Assembly: GCA_033980235.1 (NCBI GenBank) | Contig: CM067077.1 | Location: 6,114,602 to 6,178,601 of the forward strand | Direction: 5' to 3' | DNA: 64,000 nt | Origin: Diadema setosum | Taxonomy: Eukaryota; Echinodermata; Echinoidea; Diadematoida; Diadematidae | Part shown: in pieces, positions 34,892 through 45,394 of the stretch | Layout of the letters: each line of letters opens with the position of its first letter | How positions within the stretch are numbered: position 1 is the stretch's first letter | Notes under the pieces: model-generated | The model's input: only the letters and a program-made list of their open reading frames with translations | Database searches by the model: none | Told to the model about the DNA's origin: nothing | Made by a program: the position numbers and the translations under genes

Positions 34892-35403
34892 TTAACTCTT
34901 TATGTGCTACACTCTCAAGCCCGACTGAGTCAACTGTGTGCCTAGTTCGCTTATTATTCTCAAACCTGCTCAAACTGACCGATTAATTGCCAAATGCCAT
35001 AGCACAATGAAAGCTTCACATGTGATTCTGTTCCTCTCATACATAGCTTGCATTGAGTGGTGATTCAGTATCAAGCAGGGTTCCCTATTGGATTTTCGTG
35101 TAATTCAAAGTTTCTTTCATTTTTTTTTTTTTTGTGTGTGTATGCAAAAGTCATGCCTGTGCCAGTTAAATAACTACTGCTCATTTGGAAGAGAAAAATA
35201 ATCAAATCTGTCAAAAAATTTATCATGACGTAGCGTCTGACTTTGTCTTCAGCTTTGCTTATTGCTTGTCTGGCATATAACCAAAATTAGCAAATAGCTC
35301 CATGGTTTTGACAAACATTATGTTTTCCTAAAGCGTTCCTGTGTTGCAGTCTTGGAATAATGAGGCACACAGGGGGTTTGCACTGTGGCGCATAAAGAGT
35401 TAA
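34892..35403. mobile_element. CTCTTTATGTGCC element, copy L-D
   Basis: TTAACTCTTTATGTGCTAC at left, GTGGCGCATAAAGAGTTAA at right, 512 bp, with TTAA at both ends. The interior shares GACTGAGTCAAC…GTGCCTAGTTCGC with copy L-B. Non-coding. Confidence 0.8.
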
Positions 35404-35441
35404 AGGGAGCAATGTCTGCACGACAACGTAAAAGTCTCTGC

Positions 35442-35534
35442 TTAACCCATTGAGGATGATCTGATTTTGCTACAACACACATTTCCCATGGATGCTTGCC
35501 CAAGTATACTCAGGACTCATCCTCAACGGGTTAC
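35442..35534. mobile_element. 94-bp TTAA MITE, copy S4
   Basis: TTAACCCATTGAGGATGATC at left, CTCATCCTCAACGGGTTAC at right, same core as S1 (CAACACACATTTCCC). The final TTAA reads TTAC. Confidence 0.75.
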
Positions 35535-35889
35535 AAGTGGTACTGGCTGAATTGTAGACCATAACCTTCAGAAATTTATAGGAAATCTGGAAGAAGGCAA
35601 GAGACTTTGATATGGCAAAGTTCATTTTTTTGTTTGTGGTTTTTATGACTATCATCAAGGTTTTATGAATGTTAAAGTTCTTGATGTCACTGACCTACGT
35701 ATAAACTGTGGTTTATAGTTACAAATAAGGATTGTTGTTCCCATTTTGATAAGGGCAATTCGGCAAAAAATATTCATTGAAATGCAGGATGCCACCTGAA
35801 GAACTGGGAGTTACGATTACACTAGCTTTAAGATTGAAAAACATGGCAAAATTAGTCTCTATTACTTTTGAACAAGGCGTGTGATGAAA

Positions 35890-36600
35890 CATGTGGAATA
35901 GAAACCAAGCCACACAGATCCTACTTATCAGGTAACTGGTGCCAAAGCCATATGGATTTCACTTAACCCGTTGAGGACGAGTCCCGAGTATACTTGGGCA
36001 AGCATCTATGGAAAATGTGTGCTGTAGCAAAATCAAACCGTCCTCAACAGGTTAAATGATAACTGTTGTATAGCAGGTCAGGCTATTCTATAGCAGGGGA
36101 TTCAAGTGTGCAACACCATTCATGCTCTTTATACTTCCTTTCCACAGAGATTTTCTCTCATCGGTCACTCATCGGAAGTAAAGTTCATCGCTTCTGCGCA
36201 GTCCAATGGATCCGACTTGTGTTGGTCGACTATCAGTCAGTGTCAAACATATCAGGCGATGATCTGATGAGGCAAAATCTTCCGATGATGATCACACGCC
36301 ACATGTCTGACACTCACCTGAAAGTCGACCAACAAAGGCGGATTCATCAGACTGCGATCCGATAAACTTTGGTAGGTTGCCGGAAGCAGCAAACTTTGCT
36401 TCTGATGAGTGATCAATAAGAGAAAATCTGTGTGGAATGGGGTAATAACCCAGACAAATATTTGGTGGAATAAAAACCTAAGCCACAAAGATTCTACTTA
36501 AAGCGTAACTGGTGTATTGCACATACGGAACTCTTTATTTCATTGCAGGGAATTCAAGAGTGGAACATCATTCATGCTCTTTGCCCAGAGAAATTTGTTA
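35890..36600. repeat. Local direct duplication interrupted by two small elements
   Basis: GGAATAGAAACC.AAGCCAC…CTACTT…GTAACTGGTG at 35893-35940 recurs at 36467-36514. ATTCAAG.GTG.AACA.CATTCATGCTCTTT near 36100 recurs near 36550. Between and within them lie MITE S5 (35963-36055) and an inverted pair AGATTTTCTCT…GATGAG (about 36146 and 36430). Confidence 0.6.
35963..36055. mobile_element. 94-bp TTAA MITE, copy S5
   Basis: TTAACCCGTTGAGGACGAG at left, CCGTCCTCAACAGGTTAA at right, TTAA at both ends; core GCATCTATGGAAAATGTGTGCTGTAGCAAAATC. 93 bp. Confidence 0.82.
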
Positions 36601-36601
36601 C

Positions 36602-36799
36602 CTGATGTCTCATCGATGCTCAGGACTTGATTCATGAGAGTCGTCGACACAATGACCTCATCAAAGACAGGCACACTGCCCCCAACCAGACCAGTGTTGC
36701 CACCCTGAGGGACAACTGCCAGGTTTCTGCTGTTGCAATAGGCCAGGATCTTGGACACCTCTTCGGTTGTCTTTGGCCTCAGCATGAGCCGGCTGCTGC
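36602..36799 (-). CDS. D2HGDH: D2HGDH exon (FAD pyrophosphate-binding motif)
   Basis: A 198-bp exon (2 + 65 codons + 1). Encodes [21 protein letters not shown]…[55 protein letters not shown] is the FAD-pyrophosphate loop of the PCMH domain. The acceptor TTTTGCAG supplies GC that completes a Gly codon begun by the upstream exon. The donor after TCA G is GTAACA, and its single G pairs with GA of the next exon to give [11 protein letters not shown]. Phases agree on both sides. Confidence 0.95.
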
Positions 36800-37387
36800 C
36801 TGCAAAATGAGAAAAGATTTTGATGCTCCAAATTTGGCAACATTGACAAGCAAATATATCAGGTTTTCCTTTTATGACCACCTCCCTTCCCTCCTTACGT
36901 AACAACTCAAATTCTTGTAACCCATTCCTTTGACAAAACACCAAGGCACTTCAATGCCCCATAGCAAAATTCTTTTGCTCATCAACAAAGTACAGACAGG
37001 TTGGTAATCTTCCTGTTCAAAAGCCATCCACCTGCACATGTAAACTGCATGGTCAACTGCATGTTACATCGAACACTACAAAATATTGAACGGAAGTGAT
37101 ATGAATAGAGCACATCCTTGGCTCGCAGACTCTTTTGCTATACATTACTCTATAACAGCATCTGAATGTGGTCAGTTTTAGCAAAAAATTATTGAGCTCA
37201 GCCTGGTTTGCTACATGCATCTTCATATCAATTTTATAGTAAAACAAGTATACTTCTATGTTGGAAAGGGTAAATAAGTATATTACACAAAAATTCATGC
37301 AGTTAAAATAAAGATAATACAGATAAACTGATAGAAGAAACTCTCACCAGTCAATAAAAGTCATTTGTTCATTCAGCATAGCAAACA
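36800..37387 (-). other. D2HGDH intron, nothing recognised
   Basis: AT-rich intron sequence without recognised element. Confidence 0.5.
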
Positions 37388-37389
37388 TT

Positions 37390-37481
37390 ATTCCACTGAG
37401 GACGAGTCCCCGAGTATACTGTGGCAGGTGTCTATGGGGAATGTGTGTTGTAGCAAAATCAGCCCATCCTCAACAGGTTAA
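37390..37481. mobile_element. 94-bp TTAA MITE, copy S6
   Basis: CACTGAGGACGAGTCCCCG … CATCCTCAACAGGTTAA with core GGTGTCTATGGGGAATGTGTGTTGTAGC. The left TTAA is lost. Confidence 0.72.
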
Positions 37482-37537
37482 CATGGATTCAGGTCACAAA
37501 TGCAGAAACTCTTGTCTACATTTTGACAAACTGGTAT

Positions 37538-37720
37538 ACCAGCAGTGGCGGATCCAGAGGGAGGTGCACCAGGCGCGCGCCCACTTTTTATTGATTGTTA
37601 AAACGAAAGAAATAAAAAGAAAAAAAATGAGATGAAACCCAGAAGTACCACCAGAATTATTGTTTACACCCCCCCCCCCCCCCCCCATTTATGGAATTCC
37701 TGGATCCACCCCAGTACCTG
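37538..37720. repeat. Repeat with GGATCC ends and poly-C tract
   Basis: GTGGCGGATCCAGAGGGAGG at left and a C-run of about 19 followed by ATGGAATTCCTGGATCCACC at right. The right part resembles the GGATCCAGGAATTCCATAAA units at 42917-42990. Confidence 0.55.
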
Positions 37721-37977
37721 GTTCCCATAAGGAACAGGTTAAAATCAAACTAGCCTACCCAAAATGACACACTACTTTAGTATGACTGGGGTGGAGGTGA
37801 GGCACATTCATACTGTCCTTTGCCACTTTCATTGCCACAATCTACTGGTACATCATTCTTTCATATAAGGATTTTATTTACACAACGTATTACATAATGT
37901 TTTAAATCTAAACACATGCAAGTTTGACTTAACTGCTTAATAGTCTCTTTCATGTTACAGATGATCCGTTTATCTTA

Positions 37978-38114
37978 TTTTATTTATTTATTTATTTATT
38001 TTATTTTATTTCATTTTATTTTATTTTATTTGTTTATTTATCTTAATTTTTATTTCTCTATTTATTTATTTATTTATTATTATTTTTTTATTTTTTTTTT
38101 TGGGGGGGGGGGGA
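37978..38114. repeat. (TTTA)n run ending in T-run then G-run
   Basis: TTTA/TTTATT simple repeat for about 110 bp, then about 10 T followed immediately by about 13 G. Confidence 0.85.
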
Positions 38115-38277
38115 AGGAGCTTCTATTAGCAATGCAAAAAAGCTCATGATACCTCTCATTATGACTCCTGGACGCAGAGTAATTGGAATTAACTTCCATA
38201 ATTCAAACTGATGATTTCTAACTAGATGATTGACTTCTATTACATAAAACCAGTCAGCATTCGCCTCTTAAAGGGAA

Positions 38278-38832
38278 GATAAACCCCAAGAGCAATGTGG
38301 ATTGAGTGAAAGCAGCAACATTAGTAGAACACATCAGTGAAAGTTTGAAGAAAATCGGACAATCGATGCAAAAGTTATGAATTTTTAAAGTTTTGGTGTT
38401 GGAACCGCTGGACGAGGAGACTACTAGAGGTTATGACGTATGAGTGGACAACAGTACCAAGAAATATAAAGAAAATTCTACAAAAATCCATTTTTCATGA
38501 AAATTACAAATTCCATCAACTTGATATTGACATATGTTAGGGGTAGCAATTGTTCCCCCTGCTTTCTGAAAGAGGTTGGTCCATTGCTCTTTCATAATTC
38601 TAGAAAAGTGAATTTTTGTTGAATTTCCTTTATATTTTCTTTGTATTGTTGTCCACTCATACGTCATATCCTCTAGTAGTCTCCTCATCCAGCGGTTTCA
38701 ACACCAAAACTTTAAAAATTCATAACTTTTGCATCGATTGTCCGATTTTCCTCAAACTTTCACTGATGTGTTCTACTAATGTTGCTGCTTTCACTCAATC
38801 CACATTGCTTTTTGGGTTTACCTTCCCTTTAA
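38278..38832. mobile_element. 555-bp foldback element with TTAA ends
   Basis: Left TTAAAGGGAAGATAAACCCC, right GGGTTTACCTTCCCTTTAA, with long inverted arms (for example CATCAGTGAAAGTTTGA against TCAAACTTTCACTGATG). TTAA is at both ends. The right TTAA is shared with MITE S7. Confidence 0.82.
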
Positions 38833-38923
38833 CCTGCTGAGGATGACTCCCAAACATACTGGGCAGGTGCCTATGTGGGAAATGTGTGTTGTAGCACAAT
38901 CAGGCAGTCCTCAACAGGTTTAA
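38829..38923. mobile_element. 94-bp TTAA MITE, copy S7
   Basis: TTAACCTGCTGAGGATGAC at left, GCAGTCCTCAACAGGTTTAA at right, TTAA at each end; core GGTGCCTATGTGGGAAATGTGTG. Confidence 0.77.
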
Positions 38924-39659
38924 TAGCTACTTTCTCTCTCTTCCTCTCTCTGTGATGCCAGAGGGATACAAACAGCTCTTCACGAAACATACATGTAGTA
39001 TTCTGCTCTCATAACGATCATCTCACAGGAACAGGATATAAGATCCATTCACTCCACGCAGAATTGCCATAACTTGCGGGGCAAAGGGTAACATTATAGT
39101 GTATCTTCACTTCGGTGCTAACCAATTGCTCGCAGCCCCTGGATTTGTTGTTTGAATAGAGCATGGTGATCATGCCATTGCTGGTCTGGATTTTTTATTC
39201 AAGGTCTTCATACCACAGCCTCTTTGAGAATACAGATTTTATGTAGATATTCAACTTAGTAGACTCTAAACAACACTTGATGTAACAGTTACTGGAAGAT
39301 GAGAAGAATCCAATTAATTTTTCTGTTTTCTCTCATTACTATTGTATATTGTAGCACTTTGATGAGTAAATTCAACTCCATTCTATTCTATATTTTCCCA
39401 AGAGTTTATGATTATACTGAATGGCTATCATGACAATCCACATTCAATTGTATGAAAGGTATTCAAGGACGTGGATGATCTAATGGTACAAGGGATATTA
39501 TCACATTTTGAAGTGGATTCATGGAGATCTGAGAGCCAATAAGTAGTTAAATTGAATCTTTTCTTCTGCACATTTCAGCTGTGCCTGTACCAAGGGTCGC
39601 CAATCTACGTCTGCTCTCTCTTCAAGCTCTTGAATTGCAACAATTTGTGATCATGCATC
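38924..39659 (-). other. D2HGDH intron, nothing recognised
   Basis: No element or exon recognised. Confidence 0.5.
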
Positions 39660-39877
39660 ACAAAACCAATAAAAAGGTTGCATGACATGGATTTCTAGTT
39701 AAAAGCAGATGCCGAAGGAGCAGACTTTAAGCTTTAAAATGAAGTAGAACTCATTAAAATGCACTCTCCTATTATCTAAATTGGATAAAAAAACAAGGCA
39801 ATCGCCGAATTGTGTCTCGCCCATTCGCGTACAAGGAATTAATATTTTTTTTAACTCCCACAAGTTAATTGACCTGC

Positions 39878-40395
39878 TTATGACCTTTGACCTTGTGGTG
39901 ACCTTTAACACCCTAAGGGACATTCACCATCCAAGTTTGGTCACAAACAGACAAAGGGATCAAAAGTAATGAGCCATAATCGAAACGCGCCATAAAAACT
40001 TAACATTGGGCCCTAAAAATTTGTTGACCGCTATCTGTGACCTTTGACCTTGTGATGACCTTTAAATCCCATAGGGACATTCACCGTCCAAGTTTGATCA
40101 CAAACGGACATAGGGATCAAAAGTTATGAGCCACAATCAAAACGCGCCCTAAAAACATAACATTGGGCCCTTAAAGTTTGTTGACCCCTGTCTGTGACCT
40201 TTGACCTTGTGACGACCTTCATCTCCCCAAGGGACATCTTTCATCCAAGTTTGGTCACAAACAGACAAAGGGATCAAAAGTTATGAGCCATAAACGAAAT
40301 GCGGCCTAAAAACTTAACATTGAGCCCTAAAAGTTCGTTGACCCCTGTCTGTAACCTTTGAACTTGTGGTTACCTTCAACTTCCCAAGAGATATC
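39878..40395. repeat. 157-bp tandem array with DR1 motifs (part 1)
   Basis: Four units. TGACCTTTGACCTTGTG starts at 39881, 40038 and 40195, with a mutated version at 40352, spaced exactly 157 bp each time. Each unit also has CCAAGTTTG.TCACAAAC…GGGATCAAAAGTTATGAGCC. Confidence 0.9.
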
Positions 40396-40980
40396 TACCA
40401 TCACCCAAGTTTGATTGCCATTGTAGCAACATGTGCTGAATTACGTGTGATAAGAGTCTTGCAAGTAAACTTTAACGCATGACCTCAAATGACCTTTGAC
40501 CTTATCATGTGACCTCTTACGGCATCATAACATGAAGGTACCCCCAGTGCATCTATCACCCAAGTTTGATTGCCATTGTAGCAACATGTGTTGAGTTACA
40601 TGTGATAAGAGAGTCTTGCAAGTAAACTTTAACGTTTGACCTCAAATGACCTTTGACCTTATCCTGTGACCTCCAACAGCACCATAACATGAAGGTACCC
40701 CCAGTGCATCTATGACCCAAGTTAAGTTGTAATCCAAGCAACTTATGTGAAGTTATTTGTCAAAAGAGAGTCTTGCAGGTAAACTTTAACATAGAAAAGA
40801 TAGTCTTGCACATACTCTTTAATATATGACCTCAAAGACCTTTGACATCATCACATGACCTCTGACAACACCATAACATGAAGATACCCCTAGTGCTTCT
40901 ATCACCCAAGTGTGGCTGCCATTGCTGTAACAGATGCCAAGTTATGCATCATAAGAGAGTCTTGCAGGTAAACTTTAACA
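40396..40980. repeat. Related tandem array (part 2)
   Basis: Units begin ATCACCCAAGTTTGATTGCC (about 40392, 40555, 40717, 40900) and contain AGAGTCTTGCA.GTAAACTTTAAC and ATGACCTTTGACC (40490, 40647, degenerate at 40836). The 40490 to 40647 interval is again 157 bp. The third unit has a ~32-bp partial duplication. Confidence 0.85.
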
Positions 40981-40984
40981 TTTG

Positions 40985-41080
40985 TGACGGACGACGACGG
41001 ACGACGGACGACGGACGGACGACGGACGACGGACGGACGACGGACGGACGACGGACGGACGACGGACGACGGACGGACGC
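40985..41080. repeat. (GACGGACGAC)n simple repeat
   Basis: Tandem GACGGAC/GACGAC units close to the 3' end of the array element, analogous to the ACGG run at 28841. Confidence 0.92.
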
Positions 41081-41434
41081 CATTTGGATCCCTTAGTCTC
41101 GCCTTCACCTCCGGTGGGCGAGACAAAAAGAAAAGGATGTAAACCACTGGAGCAACAACAAGAAGAGAGTTAAGCTAGAATTACATTGTATGCACTCTTA
41201 ATTAAATATTCTGTTGATGATTAATGCCAACTTTTAAAGCAGTAACATTATCCTGTCTAAAGTTATTAGAGTTGAAGGTGGTGAGTGTGTACAGGGTTTG
41301 GAAGAAATGAAAAGGTAACACTTTGTAAGACACACCTACAGTGTAATCACACTTTGCTAGAAAAAAAAATGTAAAAAAAAGTGTAAAAAGAACCCTGCCA
41401 CAAAACACAATTTCCTGTTCCCTCTATGATCTTA

Positions 41435-41688
41435 GTGGGGGCGCTGTGGCATAGTGGATAAGACTCCCGACTCCCGATCGGAGGACCCGAGTTCGAATCC
41501 CGCCCAGTGCTTACGTCCTTGGACAAGACGTTTTTTACCCACTGTGTCCCTCTCGACCCAGGTGTATAAATGGGTACCTGGCAACGCTAGGGTAATAATA
41601 ATGGCAGGGCCCTCTGGTAGAGCAGTGTCAACACTGAAGAGGCTACCCTGGGTAAATAAGACCTTATTATTATTATTATTATTATTAT
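41435..41688 (+). mobile_element. tRNA-derived SINE with ATT tail
   Basis: The head resembles a tRNA: A box TGGCATAGTGG (41447-41457) and B box GAGTTCGAATCCC (41489-41501) at normal spacing. A non-tRNA body follows (GGTGTATAAATGGGTACCTGG, AGAGGCTACCCTGGGTAAATAAG), then (TTA)n. Compared with the paralogous sequence at 12640 it is a clean insertion flanked by ATCT. Transcribed by RNA polymerase III if active; it is not a functional tRNA because the 3' acceptor half does not pair. Confidence 0.82.
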
Positions 41689-41822
41689 CTCAAACTTTAG
41701 CATAACATAGATGAAAACCTTGCTCGTTCAAAAAATTGGTATTTTTTTTTAAATAGAAAAGTCTGCTATTCAGCTCAGACAAATTGTTTAACTCTATGGT
41801 GCCCTTCAACTGACCAATTTAC

Positions 41823-42082
41823 CTCTACAAATTCTCATCCAGTCTGTGTTGGCTCCCGACAGTTCGTCTTCATCTGTGATGATGCGCCCCTCCAGGAGCT
41901 CGTGGAAGAATCTGACGTCGTCCTCTCCGACCTTCCGTAGTCACCCCTGACGACGGAGGGAAACCGGTCTCTCGTGAGAGGCACCTCCGTGCCAGTGGAG
42001 CAACTTTGAGGAGATGTGCAGATGAACCGACTTTGGCACTGCTGCCTTGGAATGAGGTGTCTGAACACACAATCTTTGGCTT
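41823..42082 (-). CDS. D2HGDH: D2HGDH 5' coding exon with an apparent frameshift
   Basis: Two frames of one conserved region. From the right, one frame reads an Arg-rich, presequence-like stretch (FRHLIPRQQCQSRF) then GTEVPLTRDRFPSVVRGDYG, matching the start of the mature D2HGDH family. From about 41933 the match moves to another frame: KVGEDDVRFFHELLEGRIITDEDELSGANTDWMRICRG. The latter frame has TGA just upstream of the switch, so one base is missing around 41929-41934 relative to the expected frame. It could be an assembly or read error, a real mutation, or less likely a small intron. The donor AGAG|GTAAAT gives phase 1 and joins GC of 36799 as RG-SSRL. The right boundary is the pyrimidine-rich acceptor GGCACAG. 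There is no in-frame ATG, so the start lies in an upstream exon I could not identify. Confidence 0.8.
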
Positions 42083-42461
42083 CTGTGCCATGGCAGACAA
42101 TGGGATAACAAAGGGTAAAGGAAACCACGATCAACCAATGATGGTGGACAATGCTTGTAGAATGATACTGACAAAAAATTCATGCCAACACTTCTATTAC
42201 TTTCTTCTTCATAATTTTTATTTTTCGACATGATATCTAATTGACTGCAATTTATGGACATAGACAAAAAGAAAGACATGGGCAAATCTATTATGATTCA
42301 CACACTTATGCTTGATATTCTGACATGTGTTTGATCTCAACTATTATACAACAGGGTGCAGAGATTTTTGCTTAACTGGAATCAAGATTTCAGTACATCC
42401 TATTAACCCACACTGCATACCATAACCTGGTGGATCAAGAGTGAAGTGTGAAAAGTTCAGC

Positions 42462-42820
42462 TTAAAGGGGATGGCTAGTAACTGATCAGTGGGAATCAGT
42501 GGAATGCTGGGGGATGATTGTTCCAATTCTTGTGGGATTCATTTAAGAATACATTATATATCTATTGTTGTGTGAAAATCATTTGCTTCTGAACGGTCTC
42601 ATATTCAAGTCATGTGCAGTTTAACGCCCCTTCACTGTACAGGCATGCTAGCCTGGAAACATTTAACTACACATTACTTGATATGAGACCATTCTGAAGC
42701 AAAAATTTTCGCACAACAATATATATCACTAAATGTACTCTTAAATGAATCCCAAAAGAATTGGAACAATTTTCCCCCAGCATTCCCACTGATCAATCAG
42801 TTACTAGCCATCTCCTTTAA
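42462..42820. mobile_element. 359-bp foldback element, copy P2
   Basis: TTAAAGGGGATGGCTAGTAA at left, its inverse at right, TTAA both ends. Same family as 29501-29865 with more differences between arms. Confidence 0.82.
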
Positions 42821-42916
42821 AAAAGAAACAAGTTTAATATGTTATGCCATAGAAACATTGCAGGTCAAAGAAAACATGCACTCATCTTCTCTTATCACCA
42901 CCCCTATATACAACAG

Positions 42917-43110
42917 CCAAAAAGGGGGGGGGGGGGAATCCAGGAATCCATAAAGAGGGGGGGGGGGATCCAGGAATTCCATAAAGGGGGGGGGGGAACT
43001 TTACTGAATTTGATTTTTTTTGCTTTATTTCTTTTGTTAAAAAAAAAATGAAGGGGGGGGGGGTGTTGGCCCAGTAGAACACTCCCCCTCCCCCCCCCCC
43101 CCCCCCCACA
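42917..43110. repeat. Cluster of poly-G and poly-C tracts with GGATCCAGGAATTCC units
   Basis: Three G-runs of 10-12 each followed by (G)AATCCAGGAAT.CCATAAA, another G-run at 43053, then a CT-rich and ~18-C run at 43082-43107. Frames here are Gly/Pro strings and not proteins. Confidence 0.88.
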
Positions 43111-43119
43111 GGATCCAAC

Positions 43120-44030
43120 AGGGGCCAATAATTTGCAACACGTCACTTGATGTGTGTGCTGGAAAGTCTCAGATGTCTTAACTTTGGGACATCAAATGGC
43201 ACTGACTTTTCGAATTCAAAATTGCATTTTTGCACAAAAATGCCTTTACCATGAAACTATTTAGCTCTTGAACTGTAATGAAATTGACTAATGACAGGAA
43301 AAAAAAATATAGATAGATAAAATAAAATAAATAAACACTCTCAGTAAAAGACCCAATGTAAACAGAGAGATTGTCTGGGATGCTGTCAGACTAACCTGCA
43401 ATTAGCAGCTGAGCCTTCTGGGTGTGAAAGGTGTCCATAAGCACTAAGGGACCTTGGAAACCGTCTCATGAGAGCTTCTTCCCGATTGGCCCATCTGCAG
43501 GTGGTTGCCCGGGCAACTGTCCTCGCAGTGCTGTTGATTCTTACTGGGTGCATACTTGGTTACACATGAAAACCTGTCTTTTTTTTTTCCAATGAAAGAG
43601 AGAGCATGAAGTAATGGCAGAGACTTTAACCCCAAGCACCTTTGATCTGGAGATTCTCCCGCCTGAAACCCCTAGCAAACGGGAGACTCCATCTTGATGT
43701 GCGCGAAGCGCAAAGTTCCTTGTGGCCAGGGCTAGGTTAGGGCTCGAGGTTAGAGTTGGGGTTAACTAAGGTTTAGGGATAGTTTAGGGGCTGTGCTGAA
43801 GTTAGAAGCCTAAGATAATTTAGCCCCCTAAAACCCAGGATAGCCCTGACATACACTGTAGACGTAGTATGCAGACCTTGACTACTTGACAGAAACTGTC
43901 TCCATGTTCCAAAGAGGTGAAAGCCCAAGCCTACAAGCACTTGTCCTCCCACAAATTGAGTATGGGGTAGAGGCCTGGAATTTTTTAAATGAATTTACTT
44001 GTTTTAATATCAATTGATTGGAAAACATAT
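43120..44030. other. Region upstream of D2HGDH, nothing firm
   Basis: Non-coding as far as can be seen. Some GTTAGGG-like repetition at 43730-43800. Confidence 0.4.
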
Positions 44031-44031
44031 G

Positions 44032-44215
44032 ACCTTAGACAGAAAGATCCGTCTGTCTGGAGGAGTCTTTTATTTTTTTGACGTTATTGCTATTGCTCTC
44101 CTCAGAGGGGATTTGTGAAGCCAGACCCAGTCTCCGCAGAACGTATCCCCGATGACCAGATACAGTCTGATCTTTTGGTCAAGTATGACCTACAACGAGC
44201 TGCTGCTGGTGTCCG
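44032..44215. repeat. Direct repeat, copy 1 (pairs with 45395-45550)
   Basis: AGACAGAAAGATCCGTCTGTC…GGAGTCTTT…CTCTCCTC…GTGAAGCCAGAC.CAGTCTCCGC.GAAC…CGA.GACCAGATACAG is common to both. Separated by 1.36 kb in the same orientation. Confidence 0.8.
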
Positions 44216-44569
44216 CTTTGTTTACTGAGCTATTAATTTATTAGTATAGTGACACTCATCTTCTGTCACACCATTACTCTCCAAGTTAGACTGTGAGCTG
44301 TTTATTACAGACGCGCCGTCTTCTTGCGCAAGCAGCAATGTTTTATGAAATACAACACAATCTACCTGGTGAACATCTCCTTCTCATGTAGCCATCATAA
44401 CCCCAGCAACCTTTTGGCAGAAATGACCACCTCCTCAAATATGCAGTCTCGGAAACCACAATTGATCTATATACAAATAGATGGGGTCTACTCATTTTTT
44501 ACAAGAACAAGAAAACTGTGCCCTGTGGAACGGCCTACCATACTCTGCTATACAATACTTCAAGAACAC

Positions 44570-45025
44570 CTAGCCCTTTTTACACTTGTGTTTCTTAACC
44601 CCGTACTCTCTCTAACCCAGGACTATCATTAATCCGCACCAAGTTTTTCAGCTTTTTTACACTTGCCAATAAGATCTTGTCCCAGGCTAAAGAGAAAACT
44701 GACCTTTTTACACTCGTATAATTAGTCCAGTACTTTGTGTGGTTCAGGCTTTGTCTCTGTCGCTTAGCCCGGATTATTTCATCGTTCTGTTTACACTCGC
44801 TTGCTTGGCACCGCAATTGCGGTGCTAACCCTGCTTTTTGCAGGGCCAGATAGTAGTATGGTATCAGTGCCAGTGGGGCTAGCCCACTTTGGCAAAAACA
44901 AGTAACATTAAACAGAAAGTGGGCCAAGGAAAGTCCAGTACCAACGGTGGGGCTAAGCCCCCCCCCCCCCCCCCCCCGACATTGGTACAGGACTAAGCAA
45001 AAATTTGAAAGTGTAAAAAGTCCTC
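44570..45025. repeat. Inverted-repeat element with CTTTTTACACTT ends
   Basis: CTTTTTACACTTGTG at 44576 and GAAAGTGTAAAAAG at about 45007 are inverted. TTTTTACACT recurs inside twice. Includes a run of about 20 C at 44958-44977. Confidence 0.55.
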
Positions 45026-45394
45026 TCGAGTATAGACAGGGTCTAGGTCTAGAGGTCTACTGCTTTCCGAGAGGCTGCCCTCGACCCTCTCATTTATTTG
45101 GAACATGCAGCCCCCCAGGGGCCAGGATATGATCCATCGCATCGGCTTGTTTTTAATTTTACTTGCAGCTTGTTTTTAATTTTACTTGCACCTGACAAAT
45201 CTTTATTTGTAACTATAAATTTTATAATTGATAATTATATTTGCCACCTGCTAAACAACATACGCTCCGTCCGTTGGCCTTTGATCATGTTGCATGTTGA
45301 TGTCACCGTGTACCATCCCAGTATATCTTCCTACGAAAAGCTGCAACAGGGATTAGATTTTACTCCTTCGAGGTTTAACTTCAAGTCTAGAAGG

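Larger units (their letters stand above)
39660..41740. repeat. Repeat X, copy carrying the DR1 array and a SINE
   Basis: Left (39660-39790) and right (41127-41430, 41689-41740) parts match 12105-12690. Between them, a block bounded by GTCTCGCCCA (39814) and TGGGCGAGAC (41115-41124) holds the tandem array and a GACGG run. The SINE sits in the right part. Confidence 0.7.

Noticed and set aside
41437..41510. Functional tRNA gene
   Set aside because: A and B boxes are good, but the 3' acceptor strand does not pair and the sequence continues into a SINE body with an ATT tail.
42882..43146. Gly- and Pro-rich small proteins
   Set aside because: Produced by G and C homopolymer runs.
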